Source of the DNA: Scortum barcoo
Taxonomy: Eukaryota > Chordata > Actinopteri > Centrarchiformes > Terapontidae
Assembly (NCBI GenBank): GCA_023238725.1
Contig: CM041553.1
Coordinates: 21,076,001-21,140,000 of the forward strand
DNA length: 64,000 nt
Reading direction: 5' to 3'
The notes beneath the pieces were generated by a model. It had not been told where the DNA came from. It did not search any database and was given only the letters and a program-made list of their open reading frames with translations. Position numbers and translations under genes: made by a program. Position 1 is the first letter of the stretch; each line of letters starts with the position of its first letter. Shown in pieces: positions 22,101 to 36,721 of the stretch.

Positions 22101-25100
22101 TCATACGTTAGCTTTGTGGGTGTTTCTGGGTGCTTACCATGATGACAGACACCCCGGCCGTGGTGGTGTTGTGCTTGGGCTCAGTGTTAAAGTGCATCTT
22201 CAGTTTACCTGTGACCTCCATCTTCATGTTGTTCTCCACCACTGCGTCATCGTCCTATGTACACGCAAACATGCAATGAGGTGAACGGTTTTCCACACGC
22301 AAAAAAAAAAAAGCATCAGACTGATGAAGACGTTGTGTACACACAGACATGTACATGCAAACACAGACAGAAACAGCGCTGTGAGATACCGTGACCCAGG
22401 GGTGGGAGAGGATGTCCTGTGCGGTGTATCGAGCCTCAGCGTTGACGGTCAGCATCTTTCCAATCAGCTCCTGCGACAAAACACATCGCAGTTTAGGACG
22501 ACGTCAAAGTCAACCTTTCTTTCAACGTCAGCAGTGTAGCTTGATCGTGTCCTCACGACCTTATCGACAACGCACACACAGTCAGGTAGGATTCAATATT
22601 ATTGACTTTTAGGGGTAATGAATTGTGAATAAATTAGCATATTGTGGTATCATTTTACAAATCAACGATATCCAAATGAACTATTTCAAAATGGGTTGTT
22701 GAAGTTTTTCTTTTACACACAGTAAGAGTTTAAAGCTGTAATAATCAGGGAGGGGTGGTTGTGCACTTTGGTGCAGCACTGACAACAAACTGAAAATGGC
22801 ACACATTAATTAAGTTGTGGATAACGTGTGAAGAACCTGAAAACATATAGCAATGTTAACGTTCATTTAGTCATGTTCAAGTCCAATATTCACTCTGCTT
22901 TTAACTCTGTTTTGGTCTCCATCAACCCCTGAAGGAAATATCTGGCTCTGTAGCTGCCAAATGCTCCAGTATGTTCACCAGCTGGTCGCTAACTAGCTGT
23001 TTGTTGAGTAAGAAGAGTACAGAAATGAATGTGCAATAAGAAAAAAACTAAATCTATTTTGTAAGTCGATTAAGAAGCTGATCTCCTTCACATCACACTT
23101 TACTGTATAAAATAGAGCCTGAGGGAGAGAATAAAGTTGCTTTGAGTCCATGTTTTACATACACTTGCTATCTAATAATTTATAGTGATAGAAGAAAACT
23201 ATGATTTTTTTATTCAAACCATATGGTCCAGAATAAAAATGAGCGCTAACATAATGCGGCATGTTAGCGCTCACTGTCAGCTTCCACATTTCTTTGCCAT
23301 TGTTAGCCATAGACCAGCGTCTGCTCCCACAAACCTTTCTTAAATCTACACCTGCACAGCTGCATAACTGTAAGTGCTTCCCTGCTGTGCTGTCTATAGC
23401 TGTGCACTACAGTGACAGGGCCACTGGAATAGCACAGGGTTTAATTAGCAGTTTGGTCTTGCATGCTGAGCGTGGGCTGTCACCTTAAAACATGACATTA
23501 ATTCAGAGGGTTAGAGGGATTTCTGTGTCCTTGAGCAGACAGTAGTCATTAAAGGAGTGTGAGCCATGTGGGTTCACATGGTGTGTGTGTCTGAACTAAA
23601 ACATTTGGAGACCTGTTTCTGACTTTTTACTACCACTGCATTCAGTTAAGATTCAATTGTTTCTGACCTAATTCAGGTTATGTAAGGAAATAACAACTGT
23701 GTGAGTGTGTGTTTGTGTTTTTGTGTGTGTCAGTGGTCCCAACCTTGGCTGAGTCAGTGATGTTGTCCCAGTAAGGACTGGGGAAGTCCAGTCGCCCCAG
23801 AAGGATCTGGTCAAACAGATCCTCTTGCATGTTACTCTCACTGAACAGAGAGACACACACATATTCATAATGTATTACTCAGCACAGATGGCACAACTCT
23901 ACACACTCTGTACTGCAATTTGCATAATATTACATAATATTATAATAACCATGAAGTGCCATAGATTAATCATGGTTCACATGAGTTTAAATCAAATTCC
24001 TGCCACACAATCACTGCAGGGTGACGAGAAATCCCAGCTACATTTATTCTACGTACAGGTATGACAGATTAATAGCCAAATAATTTGACTGAACTCTTTT
24101 TAATTTAACCCATATCTGGAAACTTTCCTTAACACTGTGTTGATTGATAAACTTTAAAATGATCATACTGGTTTGGCACTACAAATGGTGCTATGAGTAA
24201 GTGACGCTGACACGATTTGAGTCAGTTTAAACATGAGCTTCAGAGGACGAGTACCTTCTAAATGGAGGAAAGCCGCACAGGAGGATGTAGGTGATGACAC
24301 CTGCTGCCCAGATATCCACCTTCAGACCGTAACTGTGGAAAGAGGAGAGACACAGGGAGGCAGAAAAGGTCAGTGAAGGATTAACTGCGGCTAAATGGCT
24401 TACAGCAAACGATTTCCATCATCCCAGTGTTACAAATACAGTAGGTGAGTGACTGCACATAAAATATCGAAATAAAGTACAATGTTGACAAGGGTTTCAA
24501 TCTAGTAATATGACACAGAAGTAAATTCAGCGCTACAACCGTTTATGCGGTGAGGTGTAAATGGATTGTGTAGCTTTATTCAGTATGCCAATAAAAAAAA
24601 CACGCCATTGCCCTTTTAATCTCCACGCAGCTAATTACAACACAGCGTAAGTGCAGACCCACGATTCTTGTCTGCTAACGTAAGTAGAGCAGATGTTTCC
24701 ATTTAAACCAACTCACAGGACTTTAAAAGCTTTTTTTTCCCCTCTTCAATGAACACTTTTGCTGGTGAAAACTGAAGATCCCAAATACTGAGAGCCCCAT
24801 ACAGTATTTTATCCAAAAATAAATAAATAAAATCAAGCTCACCCAGACTCTGCAATGATTTCTGGAGCCACGTATGTAGGAGTTCCACATACGGTATACA
24901 AAGGTCCTTCCACCACCGTGGCCAGGCCAAAGTCACCGAGTTTCAGTGACTTGGTGCCATCCGGGTACTCGAACACCTATAGAATGAAAAACGTGCTCAA
25001 TTTAAGCAAGCTGAGCGCCTGAAATTTTAAGAAAAAAGTGGTGCGAGGGTAGATATATACCAGCAGGTTCTCTGGTTTAATGTCTCTGTGGACGATGTTC

Positions 25101-28100
25101 ATGCTGTGCAGGTACTTCAGAGCTCCGGCAAGATTGTACACCATGACAGTGGCGTCCTTCTCCGTGTATTTAGCCGAGGAGGTGATGGCGTCAAACAAAT
25201 CCCCTCCCTGCAGCAACCATCGACAAAGTGGTTAGACATCAAACCGTGAAGAATAGCGAGGTTTGTGCCCCCCTCGTTAGCCTCTGCTGTACCTTGACGA
25301 GCTCCATAACCAGGTAGAGTTCAGAGGAAGTGTCCACCTCCTCTATCAGCATGATGATGTTGGGGTGCTTCACCCTCCGCAGCACCGCGACCTCGTTCTC
25401 TATGAGATGCTCCTGGAAACACGCCAAGACAGATAATCCAAGCGAGCAACATTACACACAGGGGTTAAACACTGAGCTATTATGTTATTAACAAGACGCT
25501 GCATTGTTGGTTGAATCTGAATTGGTGTCAAGGGTGTGCAATTCAGCGTGTGTCATTGTCTGTGCGTGGAAAGTGTGAAGATAATTTGAGTTAGGTGATG
25601 AATTAAACATTGCCAGCCTAATCTAACTGTGTGGGATAAGAGGATCGGAGACACACACACACACACAGGCGGTACTGTGGTATGGTGTGTGTATGCGGGC
25701 GTTAATAATGCACAATGGAACAGCAACATACGACCCTTCCTGAAGGCAATCCGCACAAAGAAAGAGAGCAGAGGAAATGGGAGAAGGAGATGGGAGGAAA
25801 ACGAAAAAGAGAGTGAGACCTTTCCGCTGCATTTGGCCTTGTCGATGATCTTCAGCGCAAACTCTTTTCCTGTGGACCTGAACAGAAACAGTGCAATTAG
25901 GGCCAACAATAAAAACGGCACTGACGCTGCAACTGTGTCTGTAATACAAATCAAGTGCTCACAAGAGTCGCAGTTACAGAGAGCAGGAGCCGCAGAGTTA
26001 TTGGAAAGGTATGTTAGCTGTACTGGCCAAGTTTACACAATGAGCAGAGATACAGTGCAGGCTCAGCAAGAATCTGACAACACACACTTAAGGAGCAACA
26101 TAACACCGGGATGAAGAACAGTGTTTCATTTCCACGTCAGGGTGGACGTTTGTTTTGTAACCCCACCCAGCAGTGGTATCATGGTGTACTGACATCTACA
26201 CGACTGCAGAAAGGTGACAAATTTGACCATGCGAGGAAAACAACATTTTCAGTGTTATCGAGTGTTAAAGTACTCAATGTTATCTCGTGTTATCGAGTGT
26301 TAAAGTACTCGATTATGAATAGACTACAATTCAGAGGTATCCTAAGAGGTTTTTGATGCTTTGGAGCGATGTTTTGATGCGCTGTTTTATTTGTATGTCC
26401 TGCTTACTGTCATGCACACGAAGATGCACCTGCTCAAACACAAGCAAGCAAGTGACCCAAATGTAGCAAATGTAGTCTAGTCTTTGCTATCGATGTACAG
26501 ATGGACGTGATGAATGTAAACAAATAATCAACAAACCTGACAGACTTTGTTCAAGTCCCTAAGATGCGACTCAGGGCTCGGAGAGGAAGTAAGAGAAGCC
26601 CTAATTGGTTTTGTATACGTTTCTCTGAGGAGGGAAATGAAATCAATACGCACCTCAGGCCTCAAGCATACACACTATGCATTTTGAGAAGGAATACTTG
26701 CAACGATAATTGTTTGTTTACAAGATGGTCCATGGGGAACCTTTAAGTACTTTCCTGGAAGGTGCATCAGATTATGAGAACGCACACACTTGACAGGCCT
26801 CCTCTCATCATCATCATCCCCTCTGTCCGCCCGGGCAGTGTGTTGACTAAGAGATTAAAAGGCTAATGAAGTGAATTCACCGCTGGGTTTAATCCGTGGG
26901 ATATTTCTGTCTCCACAATGCCTGTCATCAGGACTTAAACACTCTGATGGAGCAGATACCTCACGTGATGCACATCTCATAAAGCCCCGCGACTTGGCGC
27001 CCTGCTTCACCATCACTGCAGACGGCTGCCAACTGTGCACTAAACATCTGCACTCTAATTGAACGTGTTCCACCTACCTCTCCATGCACTCCTTGACCAC
27101 AGCGAAGTTGCCGTCTCCGATGACCTTGCCGATCTTGTATTTTTCCGAGATGGAGGAAGAGGGCGAGTAGCGGTTACCATTAACTGCTGAGGAGAGACGG
27201 TGGTTACAACAGGCAACACACAAGCCTCGCTGTTTAATAAAACTAAGGGAGCTCTGGCAGAAAGTCAACCAGTTTTCAGAATGAATTAAACGACCGCATG
27301 CTGTGGAACAAAAAAACCACACACGCAACAAGACGCGCAGTGATCTCTACTCGTCATCCTGTGGCAATTAGTGAACTCAGCAGCAATATTATGTCTACTC
27401 ACACACAAACACACACATACACAACCTTAAAACAATATAATTAAATTCCTGCTCACACAGCAGTGAGATATTTCACTCTTATTCTCCATATGAAGCCTGC
27501 TCTTTGCTCGTTTTGTCGTGTAAACACATTCTGAAATGTCCCCTAATGGGAAAAGATGACGGTCATTTTGAAGCAACAGTCAATGTCGTTTCCACCTTCA
27601 AGAAAATGGGAGAGTCCGTGGCAAAGTGTTGTCTTAGTTGGCAGATCGGGTGAATGACTGAAAAGAGAGGAGAGGACGTACCCTCTGGACTCAGACGATT
27701 GGTTTGCTCCTGGTGGTTGTTCAATGAGCCATTTACATTTGGGGAAGAGATGTGATGTGACGGAGGGATCTGGATGGATGCAAATACAAACAAAAATAGA
27801 GATGAGCGCCCGGCCTAAAACAAAACCCACAGACAAATCACCATGGCAACCTTAGGGCACCCACAAACATGCCTTTTTTTCTTTTTTTTTTGACTGATGG
27901 CATATTGTTGTTTAAAAATGGTAACGAACTTTATACTCAAGACATGTAATTTAGTGAGCTACATGATTTTTACACTCTATTGTCTATTCAGTAGTTTTTA
28001 TTTGAAAAAAACTGTGGCTATACCATATGGTGAGATATTCTGTAAACCATGCTGCTCAGCGTAACACTTTTTTTTAAAAACTGCACAGTCTGTTCCTTAT

Positions 28101-31100
28101 CCCCGAAATAAACATATTATCATTTAAACAGTGTGCTAGGTCTAAATTAGGTTTGTCCTTCAACATGCACAAGGTGTCAGAGCCACTGAAATAGATCTCC
28201 TCCTCCATATCTACTTATAATCACTGCACATAAAACCGTTATAGCTCCAAATGAAAGATTAATTTGTTAAGAGCGTCATTTCTGCAGAGCACAGCAGCGG
28301 CAATTTCTAAATCTCATGGCTAAATTTTTTAAATGTTAGCCATAAATGCATGTCACCGGCATTAAATCTTTGATCTTTTCCATTATGTACAGCAGAGTTC
28401 TGTACCTGACTGTACCATAATGTACATTACTTCACAGTAAGGATGTATTATTTAGTTTAAAAGGGTGGGACCTCTAGACCAAAATAGAAAAATGGGACAC
28501 CTTCAAAGTCTCTTTCACAACTGGGTACATAAAAAAGCTTTTCTCTCTGATATATAACTTCTTTATGTGGCTTTAGTTTACCTGACCTCTTCCATGTGAC
28601 TGTTTAAGTGAGGGTGAATGAGAGAGGGAGTGAGAAACTGTCATTAACATCCTTGTGCTTCCACATTTAGTTCTTCAAAAAAAAAAAAGTTGCTCTACTC
28701 AGCCTCTTTGCCAGTAAATGTGAAAGCTGTCAGTAAATCATAAAAAAGTCAAATATCCTGCCAAATGAATGTGGATGGATAAGTCTTTGACTGGGCTTAG
28801 AGAGGGGCGATGGCACTCTGAAGGAGGTTTGCCAGCTGGCTGGAGCAGTTCGAAACTCTGTAGTTTGGGACTAACACGCAGCTTATAGGAGAATCCATCA
28901 ATAAATCAGATTATGTAGTATCTTAAACAAATATCCATCATTGAGCTGCGACACAGGCTTTAAACAGACCTGCAGGCCTTACATGGCTGTCAGTCAGTGA
29001 CTTAATGACTTGACATAAACTTATTTCATCATTTTGTGGTAAGTAGGTCAATACGATTTGGGTTAGGGTTAGGGTTAGTCTGGGGTCTCTGTGGTGGCAG
29101 ACTTATACTTCACATTTTTAAGGGGACAGATGCTGACTGAAGACCTACCATTAAACCTTAAAAGTCACCTGTGGAGTTTTTGACCACTAGTAGTGCTGTG
29201 GACTGTTTTGATGAGTGTGCCCCTGTTTTGTTTGTATCTTGCAAATGCGCACAAGACAATGCAAAACACACTTTAATTCTCTTTCAGTGGCTGAGAGGTT
29301 GCGGTAATACACCAAGAAAAGAAGACTGAAAGCTAGCCAATACAATTTTCTTCAAGGATACACACAAAGTTAGATGGTGGGATACCGAATGTTTGCTCTG
29401 AAGAAAACCCTACAGGGAACCTTTAACTTTATCAATACCTAATCTATATCCTTATCTGTCCTTTTGACCGCCCTTGTGTGGACTTCCAATGGATCCAAAC
29501 GAGATAAATAGCAGTAGCCAATGAAAACATACAAATGGTTCCCATTTCATGAAAGTTTATAGTCGTAGTTTTAAGCTACGTCACATCACTGTCCATGTCT
29601 GGATGTGATCTACTGTATGTGACATACAGAGACACACACGGATGTGCTGATCCGTCTTACCTTAAAACTGGGGATGTTTCGGGGGCTGGTGGGAGACGGA
29701 GTGGAGGACTTGGTGGACTTTGGAGTTGAGATCTGACTGCTTGAGATGCCATTTACTATGTGGGGAAAAAAACAGGTAGGAGATATACAAGAGCAGGAGA
29801 AGGAGTCACTTCAAATAAAGTGTACATAGTATGGCGTGTGTTTATATATGCACAAATGTGTGTGTAGATAAAAGTGTTTCTTGGTGACTCAGTTTGGTTT
29901 GAAGGTGCCTGTCGTTCTGCCACCTGGTAATTTATGGTACTTCTACGTAATCTTCAACAATGCATCCACCAGGGACTATGAGCATGGAAATGTCCTCTCC
30001 ACAAGGGGGAGCTTTGTGGTCATGTGGTTGTGGTTTGCTACACATCAGCAAGAGTTCAGACCTGCTGATGCGCCACCTGCAGGCAACTAGTGTTTTAACT
30101 ACATTTTTTTCTTTTTTAAACTAGCTGATTTGCTTTGAGTGTTCTTGGGGTTCAACATTAGCAGCAACAATATAGCAAAATCTACTGTTCCTAACACTCA
30201 TTGCTGATTACTCATTACCACAACAGTAAAATCTATTACTTTTATTGCATGTCGATGGCGCTCATCAGAAGGATATATCTAAAGGACTGAAGTACTGCTG
30301 CTGTTACTTTTCTTACCAATTTTTGAACTAAATGAATATGATCACAAGTGATACTCAAAGATAAAATCTTTACCTGGAATGATTTGTTTCAGTTTATGTC
30401 ATAAAAAGGTTTAGTTGTTAAGATATGAATGGACTTCCTCTCTGCTGCTATGTAAAACATTTTCATAATATACTTTAGTGTGTAACACGAGGTGCACTGG
30501 CACGCAGCAGGAATGAGAGCTTCTATTGTTTGAGTGATTCATTCTCTCAAGAACAGACTATTTCTGCCTCCTGCTCTCTTGGTTTCTGGCACAAATACAG
30601 AGACATAATGCGTCAAACTTAAACTCAAAGTCTCTTCATCTGCATAAACCCAGCTGAGCTGAGGAAAATCATTTCACACTGCCTACAGGCTGTGTCTTTG
30701 CACTACTGTTTCAGAGTTTTGTTTTACACTCACACTACAATTTTTTTTTATTTTCCTCACTTAACTTTCCTCTGGGTATTTATCTTGCTTTTGTAAAGGA
30801 ACTTTTGAAGCAGTATTTGACAAAAACTCAAACACACCACAGAACACAACATTAGTTTTTCATGTTGTAAAAGTATAGTTTAACTTTGGAAGCACCTCGG
30901 TTGCTGCAGATAAAGAAGCATGTGATGCAACAGTAAAAGCAGGATTTAATTAACAGCTGATGAGTGAGTCTAATCAGTTCATGGATTTGAATCAGTGGAT
31001 TCTGCAGCACCTGGCTTTCAGATTAGATTAATTTGTATAATACATATAATACATGATATCCTGTAGTCTAGCCTCGGTCAGAGGGATGAAGAGAGAGAGA

Positions 31101-34100
31101 AAGAGAGATGGAGAGAGAGAAAAGCTTCTTTGAACAGTAACATGCTGTGCTTGGAGTAAATGTGCCAATGTGCTGATGTTTAGTATGTAATGTGCCACAA
31201 TAGCGTGTCATTTTTAGCATGTTGGGAAGTTCACAGGAGTACAGTTAGAAAGGTGACACGCTAACATCTAGCATGTAAGTGTGACATTTAGCATATTCCG
31301 TCAAGTTAATCCGTCATTAGTTTTAGAGGTTTCCAGTCCAGTTTAAGATATTTCATTGTGTCCTGTGTTGGACAGACAGACCATTGACTAACAGTGTTTT
31401 AGTGGCAACTCTTACCCTACCAGAGGAGAAGAGATCCCTGCAGCTGTGAGAAACTTGTTTATCACAGTAACTTTACCCTGATTACCAGAGTAAATTGATA
31501 TAACAGGTGTTCGATACGGCAAACTGTGTGACCCCATCACCAGCCTCACCTGGAGATTTGATTGGAGACTGGCTGGTGGAGTAATGGACAGGCTGCCTCG
31601 CTGCAGAATTGGAAGCAAGAAGAAGACAAAACAAAAAAAAAAAACAGCCATGCTGATATGATCACATATAATCACATTACAACATGGTTTGAAACTGGCT
31701 GTATTTCCAAGGTGAAACCGAGGCTCCAGGCACTGGCAACCTCTCAAAGCCCTTTTCTTTAAACTTGACGTAATGGCTTGTAGAGCACTAATTACTCAGC
31801 ATAATGTCACCATCCTTCAATGCGCCACACAAATTGCTTAGTCACTCGTCACAGCTGTTGAGAGTTGAGGATGAGGCAGCCAAATAAAAAGGCTATTACT
31901 CAGCCTGTCAGCCAGATATGTACCCACACTGTTACTTTTTATAGATTTGTGAAACATATTTTCACACATCAAATGTACTAATGTGACTTGACCTTGACCT
32001 TTCAGATGATCTACTTAAGAATAAGTATGTTACCTGTGCATGAATACCAATTTAAAAGGGCAAACATGCACAGTTTCTAGACTACATCTAGGATGTGTTT
32101 ACAGTCACATGTCTCACCTGCACCGGGGGACTTGCTGCGCCGTGAAGGTCCAGGGCTCTTAGCTGTCCGGTTCGGAGTAGCGGAGCGGCTGTGAGACGAC
32201 TTTAGCACTCTGCATTCTGGGAAGACAACGCGCTCAGGGTCACCATTGAATATATTAACCTTCCTCGATCAACAAACCCTCCCTTTCCTCTCAGGCAGAG
32301 TTAATGTGGCACTTTTATGCCCAACAAGCTGCTGTACCAGGACTGTGGCCCCGGGAATGTTATTTGTGTGGCATGATTTTGTGAGTACTGGTCAAACTTG
32401 ATTATGGGGACAGAGAGGCAGCAAAGAACGGAGGAAAATAATGTTTAGTTAAGGTGCATTAAAAAGGACAGAACTACAAATAAATGACCCGATATTGGGT
32501 TTCAGTTAGGGCTGAGCTATAATCAACATTTTTACACTGTGATTTAGAAGTTTAGGGCTAACATTTCAGTACCAATACTAAAACAATACTTTTTTGGATA
32601 CTGTATCCTCCTGGTACTGACTTTTTTGTGCCTTTACCAATATGATATCAATATTATCCTCTTTAACCTATTAAAGAGCAGCTTAATAACTAAACATCTC
32701 CAGTGTTAAATGTTGTGTAAACCAAGCAGCCAACAAGAAAGACAAGAAATTATCTATATAAATGACTATCTGATCAAAGTATAAGTAAATAATACTACAA
32801 ATATGACCAGCAACTTTCAAAATGTGATGGTATAATACATTTGGAAAGACAGAGCTTGACCTCAATGACCTAACAAAAATGCAGGGATCTTTCTGTAAAA
32901 ATAACAAATTTGGCCCTACAAAGTGTTGCAGTTCTGAGAATTACTTTTATACTCCATTTAATGTAAGTACAATTACATAATGTTGAATTTTAACTGATCT
33001 GTAACTGATCTGATGGAAGAATAATGTGTCTCATAGAGTCCCACTACACCTTAAACACACACATTATATAGAAGTAAATTACACCAGCCATTATTGATTT
33101 GTTAAAATTAAAAAAACAATATACTCTCACATCAAGACACGGTGCACATCAGTGATGTCTTTTACTTTCAGGGCATAACAATTTCAACAGTTTGCGTTTC
33201 ACAGCCTTTGGTTTTCATGGTGTTTTGCGTGGTGTGGTGTGCAGTGAGAGCAGATGTTGTAATGAGGCTTGGAGTAAACTTGTCAGGGTTGTGTTAATGA
33301 GGGTGGGGGCGGTGAGAGGTATAATGTAATGACACATACATGAAAAAAACACACGCCCACATAAGCACACAGTGCATTTCTAATGTGTTCCCCTTGCTAT
33401 TTATCACCATACATATTTCACTGACTTAGTAAAAGGAGATAAACATGGTGAACACATGAAACAAACAATTTTTTTAAGACAACCACAGAAGTGAGGATAT
33501 TTATCTTTAATTAAAAAGTGCTTGAGCTGAGAAAAGAAGATATATGGTCAGTTTTAAGTTTTTTCTTATTTTCTTTTTTCTTTTTTTATTTGTTTAGCTA
33601 CATTTAACATCGGAACTAGATTACCATTTTATTAGAATTTTATATATTTCATTTTATATTTGATTCACATATATTTCAAGTGCAAATATCTAATAAAATA
33701 AAACCTTGAGCATAAAAACGAATAACTAACATCTTACTTTTCTTTTTTTTTTTTTTTGCATGATCTGTTGCACAAGCCACTTTCTACATCGCTATTCTTT
33801 CAATCTGTCGACAGCAGAGTGTGTACTGGACCTATTTTGCAAAAGGAAGAGCGGCTTCTGTACCTTCAGCAGAGTACAGTGTGCCTTTTTTGTTCTTTCA
33901 AAGACCCAATTCTTAAAAGTGGAGCACAGAAGTGTAAGTGGGACGAAAGCTCCAAACTGTCTCTGAGTGCGACCAATCCGCCATCACTCATCCTCAGTAA
34001 CAGTTAACGCGGTGTGTGTTAGGATATGCCTCCCTGTTGGTAGCTAACCTGAAAAAACAACAAAAAAATTCAACAGGATGTCAATACTTTGGATTGTAAC

Positions 34101-36676
34101 TATAATAAACTTCCTTTTCCTTCCCACAAGGTTGTCCAGTGTTTGCTGAAGTTCTACATAGCTTTGACAGTAAATTAATTTGCTAGTTTAAAGAGGTCAT
34201 ATCCTGCCTGTGTGCTCTCAGACTTTCAGTGGTTTTTCTACAAGATAAACGGGAAGATACCCAACAGAGGGTGTGCATAATACACTGTATATACAGCCCA
34301 TACAGTACAGAACACGAACACAAAGTCATTCACAGAAGCACACATGAATGAAATTTCACTTCTAAAACAATATGGCAGCCTCTTTTCCTTACCTAACAGG
34401 AGGAATGTGTGTGTGCATATGTAAAGCACCTATTCATTGCTATATGTGACTAACAAATATACTGTATGCAAACACAAGAGCTTACTTTCCAGTATCTTAA
34501 TTATAATAATTTGAATTACATTGGAGAGAGAGTCATATAGGAAACAAGTATTTTACACACACAGACCTCACATCCTGCTGTCCACTTCCTAAAGGAAAAG
34601 AGCACTGTAAGCACTAGTGAGGTAAGAATGGTGAGGAAGGACACGGAGGCGAACACACACACACACACAGAGACGGATGTTTAGTTAGTCGTAGTCAGGC
34701 CTACCAGTCATAAAGGCTGTGGAAGCCTTACCGCTGTGATCCAACACAAAGTCGTCCTGGGCATAGCGGTACTTCTCCGGGCCGCACGCTATAAACACGT
34801 CATCGTCCCCAAAGAAGTCCTGCAGGCAGGTAATCTGGAGGAAGGAGAAGGAAAAGATGGAGAACATTTAGACAAGGTATAATACACACTGACTTGTTTT
34901 GAATTTGAGAGGCACCAGCGAAAAAAGTAATTGGGCCTTTTAAAGTAAAAAGTAGCAATGCAACAATCTTTTTTCAAGTATTTTTGTAAGTTAACGTGAT
35001 GCTTGAAGCCCACTATTTCCACCCAGTCAGTTCTATACCACACTGCATTTTAAGACAGTTACTACTACTTAGCAGCCTATAGATACACACTGCAACACAA
35101 TAAGCATTTCTGCTGAAGGTTTCAGACTACTCTACTGATTGACAATTGATGGCGCTAACAAGCAAGAAGGGTAGCAATGCGCTAGCAAACGTAATGAAGA
35201 AGAGAACTGTAAGCTAAACATGAATATAAATATGTAGAATTTAAAAACAGAATTTAAAACAATCTACATATGTATAATGTATACTTATTTATTCAGTGCA
35301 TATATTAGGCATCATGGATCCACAACACTCAACAAAAAACACTCACTGTAAACGTAAAATATGGTATATAATGTATAGTAGTTAAACGTATAGCAATGCA
35401 TCATTTTTTATGAACACATCATATGTTTTGGATGGAAAGCCTTAATCTGCCCAGTAACCTGTAACTTCAGCGAAAGATGTAGTGAGGTCATATGTGCAAC
35501 ATTACCATCTTGGAAAAATTAATATATACACGTACAGTACAAGTACCTTAAAATTATACTTATCCTGCATTACTTTACATGATCCTACTGGCTTTCAGTC
35601 ATTTTACCGTAACACAGTTTAGCTGTAGAAGTCACTGTGGTATTTTTGGATGTGATATAATTGTTTCACTCCGTGCTCATTGAAATAGGCCAATTAAAAT
35701 CAGCCCGTGTGATGTGTGTGGCTCGGTAACGTTGTAAGTGTGTGACTCTGTATGAGTGTACAGCACAGAGTCACGGGGCATGACAACAAGACGAGGTCAA
35801 AACACCCCGACATCCAGAATACTGCAGAGTCAATGCGGAGTCACGGGAGGAAAGCGGTACAGTTAGCGTTCGTGCCGCAGGGTCATTTGTCTTGCATTTT
35901 CTATTCTGTCTCACACTGTGATCGTCATTTTCTCTGCAGAGCTGAGTGCTTTTGCTTTCACACCCACCACCCACCCCTGGAGACGGAAACAGGAGTTACT
36001 TTTAAACTGTAGTCAGTTGTGCCCACTCACACACACACACACAGAGATTATCCCTCTGTTGCTGGAGGTGGACAAGTGGGAAGACAAAGGAGGAAAAGAT
36101 CTGTTCATTATCCCGCCCCCTACCACACACACAAGTGCGCCCACACACTGCCAAGCATATGCATTGTATGTACACACACACACACTTTAAACAAGAGTAA
36201 GGAGGAGGAGGATGAGATGGCTGAAGATTGTGGGCAGATGGATCCTCTAGGGGAGATTGGGGGCTGACACAGTGGGGGAAACTGTGTATCCGTGTGTGTG
36301 TGTGTGTGTGTGTGTATCCGTGTGTGTGTGTGTGTGTGTGTGTGTAAGATGGTTATCTGAGGAACTGGTGGTCCAGAAAAGCTAAATGGCTACTGAAGAG
36401 CACAAACAATCTCCACAGTAAAAAGCAGAGGGAAAGGCTGTGAAAAGGAAAGTTGAGAAGGAGAGGGACATCTGCCACCTAAAAAAGAAAAAGTACTCAA
36501 CGCAAATAAATCTACAGTAGGCCTGAGTTACACATCCATTAATAATAAATAAGACACTTCACATGACACTTCTGCATGTCCTACATTCGGACAGCATGAA
36601 TTAAAAATGAAACAGGACGCAGTATCCATAACATCCTCATAAATAATCAAAAACAGTATTTCATATTTGTCTGATC

Positions 36677-36721
<45 letters not shown>

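Larger units (their letters stand above)
19113..22137 (-). other. dclk2: dclk2 intron 16
   Basis: Intron of 3.0 kb. It holds a short (AC)n near 19378, a possible dispersed repeat near 20,090-20,330, a G-rich/polypurine block at 21,060-21,390, and a non-repetitive stretch at 21,740-22,000 that may be conserved. No DCLK1-type alternative terminal exon was found. Confidence 0.7.
22471..23743 (-). other. dclk2: dclk2 intron 14
   Basis: Intron of 1.3 kb containing a likely dispersed fish repeat at about 22,830-23,050 and a 13-bp-stem perfect hairpin at 23240-23273. No exon. Confidence 0.7.
25878..27077 (-). other. dclk2: dclk2 intron 8
   Basis: Intron of 1.2 kb with a 35-bp-period duplication at about 26,252-26,311. 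A complex block at about 26,760-27,060 next to exon 8 has gattaaaaggctaatgaag and ggtttaatccg homeodomain-like sites. Confidence 0.7.
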
